From: Glossina fuscipes
Lineage: Eukaryota > Arthropoda > Insecta > Diptera > Glossinidae
Assembly (NCBI RefSeq): GCF_014805625.2
Contig: NW_023998422.1
Span: forward strand, 1,132,819-1,196,818
DNA length: 64,000 bases
Direction of reading: 5' to 3'
The notes beneath the pieces are model-generated. The model saw nothing but the letters and a program-made list of their open reading frames with translations, was not told the DNA's origin and ran no database searches. A program made the translations under genes and the position numbers. Shown here in pieces: positions 57,519 through 64,000 of this stretch. Each line of letters opens with the position of its first letter. The stretch's first letter is position 1.

Positions 57519-60500
57519 CTATGCAAAGAAGTATTTTAGTCATTTCTGAAAAAAGAATTTTTTTTTTTTTTTTATAACAAACTTACCGTAAAGTTTAGCT
57601 TGTATAGCCATTTTCGGCAATTGGCGAAATTTCAGAGGTAAAATTTTCAATTGGCTACTGGTTAGAATAGTTTCATCACCGAAATCACAGAATGATACAT
57701 GGATCATATCGCTGTGCTTTTTCACAACGGTAGCTCTAATAAGTACAATACAGTTTCTTTTAATTAATTCTACTAGTATTAGGTTTTTTAGAAAGTATTA
57801 AGCCGTTGCTTCTTAAGCTTAAAAATCTACTTGTTATGGAATGTGTGTATGTGCTGATTTCATATTCATCGTTTCTTCATGTTCTTTATGAAAAAATTAT
57901 TACAAATACGTTTTGGGAAAACTTTCGTATGAACTAAGACAGATGGCATATGAATTAAGTATCAGGCTACACGCCTGAGTGGCCGTGTAAGCAAAGAATC
58001 TCGACTAACAAAATTCAATGGTCGCGGCTTCGAGTCTCAATTGCGGTACAGTTTTCAATAAAGCCGATAAACTTAGGTTCTAGTGCTTTAAGTCTCTAGT
58101 CTTGGAATTTATTTCTCTTGGATTGCCATATATTGTGGATAGTAACATTATTTAAAAAAAAACAAGGCTTAATACTTTTTTAGTATTTCATATTTTACTT
58201 GTTACTTACCGATGATAAAAACCATCGGGATTTTTGGCAGCATAGGCTTGACCTATTTCTACCATATCAGTGGCTATTAGTTCATCATTAGTATCACAAA
58301 ACTCTTGCAATTCTTTCATCAATTGTTTCAAACGTGGATAGTCTTTGTATGGCTGAATCTGAAATCAAAAGGATTCCTTTAATAAATAACCATGATTACA
58401 TAAACTTTATAATACCGTAAAATTGGAAGGATTCGCTGATAAGGTAACGCGTACCTCAAAGTATTCATTGGCTTTTGGCATAGGTTCGTAATCAAGTAGC
58501 TTCGGTAGTGTGCCTAATTTCTGAGGCGAGCTTGAACCAGTACTTAAGTTTGCGGCATTTATTGTGCCACTCAATCTTGAAAGTGAGCCCGTTTTCTCTC
58601 CTCTCTGACCTTTTGGAGAATTCACCGCATTATTTGAATCATTAATGTCACCAGAGCAACTAAGTGAAGAAAGAGATTTTAGTTTAATGATGTAAGTTAA
58701 AGTTCAGTGCAATGTAAAAAAGTATTTTTCCTCTCTGCTTTAAAACTTTCGAAAGTTTAAAAATTTTTTCAAAGGAAAATAATATATAATGTTGAGCTGA
58801 TTTGGAAATTTTAATAAAGATAAATGCCGAATTCTTGATTGAATAGATTTTTTCAAAAAAGTGAAGAAGCATTTGTGTACCGAACATAAGAATGGCAAAG
58901 ATTTTATTATGGGCCACTCTCTTTGATGTATTAGGACGAATAGGACTCGAGTTTTTAATGACAGTATAGCACCATTTTTCAACATACCCTTCCAGTTCGT
59001 GTTCAATACGTATGGCATCATTAACGGTACACAATGTTCCAGAAGCCTCCAAACGAGTATATATCGTAACCAATGGCGTAGCACCGGGTACGGCCAATTT
59101 TACCTAAATTAAATATTATATTTATTATATAGAAAAAATATGCTTGAGAACATTCTGGTAAAACCTACCAGGGCTTCACAATTGATCGGCAATAGTCCAC
59201 GTATGCGTGCTACTATTTTATTTGCTATAGTTGGTATATTGTGCAACCTTACTTTAATAGCTTGTGCTGGGAACTTGCTTAAGGCTACACTTAAGCTTTC
59301 TAGCAAAAATATTTTTGACATATTTGTGCGACGCACTATACCATAATCAACATAACAAACGTTGTAATAACCATCATCTGGAGGGCAATGCGTGGAATCA
59401 ATCAGAGCACCGCGATACCATTTCATATTTCCATCCCCGCTGCTGTCGTCATTTTCTTCACAAATTAGAAGCAGATTTGAACGTTTCAGATCGTCTACAG
59501 TCACCTTGTGTTGTTCTCGTTTGAATTTTGATGCCACAATTTGTTGCAAAAGTTTCTAAAAAAGTGTTCAGAATTAACACTATACTAATACTTAGTCAAA
59601 GTACCACATTCACCTGTAGATATTTCATTTCTGGACTTCTTAATTGCACGTATATGTCGCCGTTATCGGAGACAGACGTTACTAAGACATTGTTTACCGT
59701 ATGTTTTCTTATTTCAGGTGCTGGCGTATTATTGCAAATGTTATCCAACAGAAGATGATTTAGGTTGATATCGTCTTGGGTGGAGGTATCAAATATTACG
59801 ACTTGTATTTTACTGCACGATTTTAAATTGGCCGCGTTGAATTCTCCTTCTTTGGTGAATATCTTTCCGACTACAGATTTAGTAGGCAAAAGCTCATCCA
59901 AGTGCTTGCATGCAAAGGGATTTTGCTCAAAGTCTTCTAAGCCACATAAGGAAAACGGTACCGCCTGGGCGGGCAAAGATAAGAAGTTAGCTTCACAAAT
60001 GTATAGTTGATCCACGGGTAACCAATCAATATCTCCGAAATCGACAAAGAAGCATAGAGCAGTACCCTTGTTCTTATCCAAATCTTCAACTCTCACACGA
60101 TGCCAACAATCGTTTATGGAAATCAAATAGATACGCTCACGCACTACTGATGCCGGGCGTTCTTTGCGCCCGACCATATAATCTTCGATTTCATTCATAA
60201 GTGCGCCAAAGCGAACGTTATACTCATTACCAAACAAACGACCCCATACTTCGATGGTTGATGCGCAATGTGTGATAAATATATTCCAATAGTCTTCAGA
60301 CCAAGGTAGGCTAATGGCTTTCAGTTCTAACACAGTGGATACATCGATATCGCTTGCTTTGCAATTGTTGAACTGATGGAGATCTGAAAAAAATGTAATT
60401 TTTTTATTAAAAATTTTTATAAATTAAAAAATTTTAAAAGAACTATTTCAAAACCTGTTGATTTATCTTCCTTTTTGGCATAGACAATCAATGCATTTTG

Positions 60501-62604
60501 ATATTCCATTTCCGTATAAAATTTACTTGATGTTTGCATTAAAGTCCACCAATTTTCGGGTAATGATTGATGAAATGTCGACTCAAACCACTCAGGTAGA
60601 TTTTTTACGAAAATACCGCTATGACGATCCAGCAATTCTATATAGAGTTTGTTTATCAGCTCCGTATCCGTAAAAGAGCAGGTTGGCAGCGGTTTTTTAT
60701 GGTCTTGAGCTTTAAACTTTTCTAGAACTATTTTAGCGCAGGCTTCCTGAGCTAAGTATTCATTTTCATATTGAAGGGGATACGTTGAGAATATTGAATC
60801 ATTTATATGCACTTGACACGAATACGAGAGTTTCGGAAGCTTGCTTTTGATGACCTTATATATAGGTTGGGAATAACCATATCCGACGCAATATTGTGCC
60901 AGTTCATTAATAGCTTCCATTTTCACATTGTACTTAGCAGTTTGTTGAAAAGGCTATATTTGGAAAAAAAATCCTAATTAATATTACAATTCTTTTTTCG
61001 GCCCTGACAAATCCTTGTTATAAATATTCCCGAGAAGAACATTTTTTTTTTCACGCAAAGCCATAACAAGGACAAGTGTTCATTGAGTTCCAAATTATCT
61101 ATAAATTTTCTTTTGTTAATTTTGTAACAATTTTGTCCTAAAATTTAATGAATTGTATAAACCTAATACTAATACGTTGCGTACTATTTAATTTTTCGTT
61201 CGATACGAAAACATTTAAAGTCGAAGTTTTACGGTTTTAAAGGAATCTGAGAAAGTGCCGAGAACAGTGACTATTTTCAGACGGAGGTTAGTGTTATTCA
61301 GTTGGCGGGTATATACCAAGGTTATGCTTTTTTGGCCGGTTCGGACGGACGTACAAGGATATGTTTTATGCTGATCAAGAATATGATGCGCATTTGTGGC
61401 GATTGGAAACACAAATTGAACATTTATTAAACATTTAGATAGTGTACATAAAGACTTACCGCTAATTCTGGCTGATAATGGCATTTAAGGCGATCTTGCA
61501 AAGTTCTAGCAGTTTGCACCAAGTGATTTGGTTGTTCCTTCGGGATTATTGCATTTGTTGAATGTTGATTGTCGAGTAAGTCTAGATCTTTACTTTCACT
61601 TAAAATTCCATTGCTCGGAGTCCCTTGCCGCATCGCAGGTTTAAGGGCGTCTTGCGTAGCCGGCTTTTCCACCACCTTTTTTGGTTCTTTTCTAGGTAGC
61701 TCTTGTACAGTATAATTTGCAGTAGATTTTTGAATCAGCTTTTGCACTTCCTGTTTAGTGTTTTGACCAGTGATTTCTTTAAATGGTTTCTGAAGTTCTA
61801 CTTTAGGCAATTGTTGAGACTGACTTTGTCCTGGGTGAAATAATTTTTCAGGCGTTTTTATATTTTGGCCCTTTTGAGCAGGCTTTGTAGCCGCCCCTAA
61901 TATGGGCCTAAGAGCATTTAGCTTCGATTCCTCTAAACGTTTTTCCGTTTGTTGCGCGTTTATAGGGGACACTTGTGCTTGGCGCTTCGAATTAAGTCTC
62001 TCTCGCAAATCTTTTGATTGATTAGAAGCATGACCAATTGATTTTGAGTTTTGCATAGAATGATTCGATGATTTTCGAGATGGCGTATTTGAATGCTGAT
62101 TATATTGGTTGATATGATGCGAGCTGTTATTATTACGGTCACCAAATCCACCTCCCATCGTACCACCAATATATGAAACGTTTCGATTTGGCTGACGCAT
62201 AGACTTTACCGCGGCGACACGTGAAGATTTAGCACTTTTTTGCCCCCTAACTAAGGCGGCAATATGAGCAGATTTATCATTATATTTTACTGTAACGACA
62301 GTCTGCAAGAAAAATCAAATAATTATAATCGAATGCAACAGCTATGTAATACTAGTTCATGCTTGCAACATACATCACCATTCCTATAGTCAGTAAATAT
62401 AAATTCGCCTGTTTCCGCTAAAAGTTCTTTGGCAGTTTTATAGCCCAAACTGCGGTATGGTAGAGAGGTGCTTTCAACGTCAGGATAATCTTTAAGTATG
62501 TCGCGGAGGAAACAGGGTGGTTTACGCGAATTAATTAAAGCGCGCACAATTGAAGCAATATGCTTCAGTTCAGGTCTCTTACCATTACTATTTCCACAGG
62601 ACAT
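57289..62604 (-). CDS. tapas: TDRD7-like LOTUS/Tudor protein (Tapas), ten exons
   Basis: Exons on the minus strand: 62604-62374, 62302-61460, 60953-60455, 60383-59614, 59555-59169, 59103-58988, 58659-58416, 58358-58210, 57735-57587, 57518-57289. They join in frame to 1205 residues. All introns are GT/AG and short (58-506 bp). Domains: LOTUS 1 about 12-72 (IASIVRALINSRKPPCFLRD); a Gln/Ser/Lys-rich linker, 78-358; a dsRBD-like segment, 371-437; LOTUS 2, 454-516; three extended Tudors with FVDFGD at 637-642, YVDYG at 849-853 and CDFGD at 1096-1100. This layout is that of TDRD7. The fly member, Tapas, works with Tejas and Vasa in nuage to silence transposons through piRNAs; Tudors bind methylated arginines of Piwi-class proteins. 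An acceptor directly before AACGATG suggests a 5' untranslated exon upstream. Assignment to TDRD7 rather than TDRD5 rests on three Tudors. Confidence 0.92.
57587..57735 (-). CDS. tapas: tapas exon 9: third Tudor core
   Basis: Encodes ATVVKKHSDMIHVSFCDFGD and ETILTSSQLKILPLKF through AKLYG (split Gly1130). Acceptor ATTAG and donor G|GTAAGT. Confidence 0.9.
57963..58045 (+). other. tRNA-like relic in tapas intron 8
   Basis: TGGCCGTGTAA at 57980-57990 resembles the A box of Ser/Leu-type tRNAs, and GGCTTCGAGTCTC at 58026-58038 resembles a B box with one inserted base, about 45 bp apart. There is no credible acceptor stem. It may be a tRNA-derived SINE head or chance. Confidence 0.25.
58210..58358 (-). 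CDS. tapas: tapas exon 8
   Basis: IQPYKDYPRLKQLMKELQEF to GQAYAAKNPDGFYHR (split Arg1080). The segment MVEIGQAYAAKNPDGFYHR is the first strand pair of the third Tudor barrel. It is too short to stand out as an open frame. Confidence 0.9.
58416..58659 (-). CDS. tapas: tapas exon 7
   Basis: Ser/Asn-rich linker then LDYEPMPKANEYFEVRVTLS, opening the third extended Tudor. Phase fits both neighbours. Confidence 0.88.
58988..59103 (-). CDS. tapas: tapas exon 6
   Basis: Short exon: VKLAVPGATPLVTIYTRL to IEHELEG (split Gly949), the SN-like strands closing the second extended Tudor. Acceptor TTTAG, donor GG|GTATGT. A longer open frame reading through the donor is intronic. Confidence 0.88.
59169..59555 (-). 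CDS. tapas: tapas exon 5: second Tudor domain
   Basis: Encodes WYRGALIDS, YYNVCYVDYGIVRRTNMSKI and FPAQAIKVRLHNI. The canonical Asn/Asp after DYG is Ile here, so methyl-arginine binding by this copy may be weaker (inference). Ends INCEAL before GTAGGT. Confidence 0.9.
59614..60383 (-). CDS. tapas: tapas exon 4: first extended Tudor domain
   Basis: Starts in the split codon Asp525 and encodes LPWSEDYWNIFITHCAST, then WHRVRVEDL, CFFVDFGDIDWLPVDQLY and LPAQAVPFSLCGLEDF, the Tudor barrel plus flanking SN-like strands. It ends YLQ before GTGAAT, inside the lead-in to the second Tudor. Confidence 0.9.
60455..60953 (-). CDS. tapas: tapas exon 3: dsRBD-like segment and second LOTUS domain
   Basis: Contains AINELAQYCVGYGYSQPIYK and later TYP-QYENEYLAQEACAKIV, resembling a double-stranded-RNA-binding fold. 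This is followed by ELINKLYIELLDRHSGIF and LPENWWTLM, a LOTUS-type helix set. Donor ACAG|GTTTTG is weak. RNA binding is inference. Confidence 0.85.
61460..62302 (-). CDS. tapas: tapas exon 2: disordered linker
   Basis: 281 codons. Begins TVVTVKYNDKSAHIAALVRG and then becomes Asn/Ser/Gln- and Lys/Pro-rich with no fold visible, ending TARTLQDRLKCHYQPELA before GTAAGT. Such linkers join the LOTUS and Tudor parts in TDRD5/7 proteins and diverge fast. Confidence 0.9.
62374..62604 (-). CDS. tapas: tapas exon 1: N-terminal LOTUS (OST-HTH) domain
   Basis: Encodes MSCGNSNGKRPELKHIAS and the winged-helix LOTUS fold with GYKTAKELLAETGEFIFTD near its end. LOTUS domains of this type bind and stimulate Vasa in flies. 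A longer frame opens at 62655, but a splice acceptor (TTTTAG) lies four bases before this ATG, favouring the start at 62604. Confidence 0.9.
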
Positions 62605-64000
62605 CGTTCTAAAATAATGCAAACAATTGTTGACATTTAAGTTGATTGTTAACAAAAATGAAGCAATGAAAAATATTTAAATTTACTATATTGTACTTTT
62701 TTCAATTACAAGGGTGTGGTGTTCAGTGGTATGCGCTAGGTTATGAAATTTGCGGTTGTGTGAGAAAAAAATGTTTGCTTTCACTTTTGCAAATATCACG
62801 ATATTTATCTATTTTTTTGTTACGTGCGCGCGTATAAGTTGCAACACTCTCCAATCTTATTTTGCAATTCACATTGATCTGCGCTTTATTATATGACAGA
62901 AATTTCAAATGATTCTCTTCGTTTTTTCGGTCAAAAAAAAAAAAAGTTTACTTGTTGAAGTTTTTTCGCTTACTTCGATGTTATATGCCTGCAGGCAAAA
63001 CCAAAAGTACACAAGAAATCGCGTACTCTGTCACAAAAAGGGGGCAAAATGAGGCAGCAAAAATTTCGCCTGCTGCTATCTGATTTCAATAGCTTAAAGT
63101 TTTGTATGCTTATGCATGTATAGTTGAACTGAAACTACGAATCGCAAAATAAATCGTATATACACAATATTTGCCCGATAAGAAAGCCACAACACTATTG
63201 GTAATTTTTTCCTAATAAAAAAAAAATCTTTTCGCAAAACAGCTGATGTAAACAATAAAATTGCTCTGCCTTAGCACGAATTATCAATTCCTTAATAAAA
63301 TAATTAAAAATTCGCTTTAAGAAATCGACGTGAAAATGGCAACCTGGAACGATACGAATTATTTCGCATAGTGACTGCAAATTGTTATTACCCAGAAACC
63401 CTTTTGCATTTGTTATTTAGTAATTTCTCATTTTATTGATAGTATTTAGTAATTTTGTAAATTTTTAAATAAAAACATCTTTCCCGAATTTTAAGCTTTA
63501 TGTAAGAAACTCAGATTGTCAAAAATGCCCAGATTCATATTATAATTTCTAAATTCTCATTTGTCCTCTTTTTTGATCTTTTTCATTTTTACTGACACCA
63601 AAATTCAACGCAATCGGTTCAGTAAAAATTCATAAGCTCTGCTGTGCTTATTTTTTTTTTAATTTTACATATTTTTTTCACGTGATGTGGAAAAGCCTAT
63701 ATTAAATATGTTTAAGTGTACAAAAATTAAGAAATTTCTTACTTTCATATTTACTATTATTTTGTTGGTTTAAAATCATAAAATATCTGTTTTCATACCA
63801 AACCAGTTATTACATATTTCTTCTGCCGTTGCAAACTGTTATTCTTATATCTTCTTTTTTATTTAAATACGTCGTCTTAGCAGCGGCTACTCAGATAAAA
63901 ATGAAGCCAATTTAAATATTCTTTCTTTTAGAGGAATCTAGTAGTTTTTCCAAAACCATTCAAATTACACTTTGCTCGGTTGACGTCTTGCTAATTGTAA
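62605..64000. other. Upstream region of tapas
   Basis: No other gene recognised. The minus-strand 5' untranslated region and promoter of tapas should lie in 62606-63000. A GCGCGCG patch is at 62827-62832. The rest is AT-rich with A/T runs. Confidence 0.5.

Noticed and set aside
58684..59097. 137-codon minus frame read as one exon
   Set aside because: Only its first part is exon 6. A donor at 58987 and loss of similarity beyond it show the rest is intron.
61960..62169. Minus frame inside tapas exon 2
   Set aside because: Shadow frame of the linker exon.

Overview
The window is AT-rich intronic and intergenic DNA of a higher fly (Diptera: Brachycera). Long dA/dT runs, TA/GA/CA microsatellites, mariner, Tc1-like and non-LTR relics, and two 10-base N gaps mark it as draft eukaryotic assembly. 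Protein similarity to known fly genes supports a brachyceran. A tephritid-like fly is possible, but that is inference.

Two protein genes are intact. On the plus strand is the ecdysone receptor EcR (B1 form). Its first coding exon (7214-7835) is separated by a 29.7 kb intron from four clustered exons (37519-39284) encoding the DNA-binding and ligand-binding domains. On the minus strand is a ten-exon gene (62604 down to 57289) for a 1205-residue LOTUS/Tudor protein. It matches the TDRD7/Tapas group, which acts in germ granules and the piRNA pathway. Between them lies a decayed copy of the C-terminal helicase region of a MOV10/Armitage-type protein (52144-53095), which still shows intron remnants.

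The EcR intron and flanks hold most of the mobile DNA: a mariner relic at the left edge (84-885) and a lone end of the same family (32130-32245), a nearly full-length dead mariner (33799-35036), an internally deleted mariner with an intact TA duplication (46059-46556), two antisense non-LTR reverse transcriptase fragments (35546-36720 and about 43700-44130), a Tc1-like relic, a possible THAP relic, and a dispersed repeat family.

The most interesting object is a minus-strand retroelement of about 1.06 kb (8557-9617) inside the EcR intron. It is bounded by a 12-13 bp target duplication, shows no recognisable reverse transcriptase, and begins exactly at what folds by eye as a hepatitis-delta-virus-like self-cleaving ribozyme: P1, P2, P3, P4, the GGGCAAC strand and a J4/2 containing GCTAAG. 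The predicted cleavage site coincides with the element/target junction to within one base. It therefore looks like a non-autonomous retroelement that sets its own 5' end by ribozyme cleavage.
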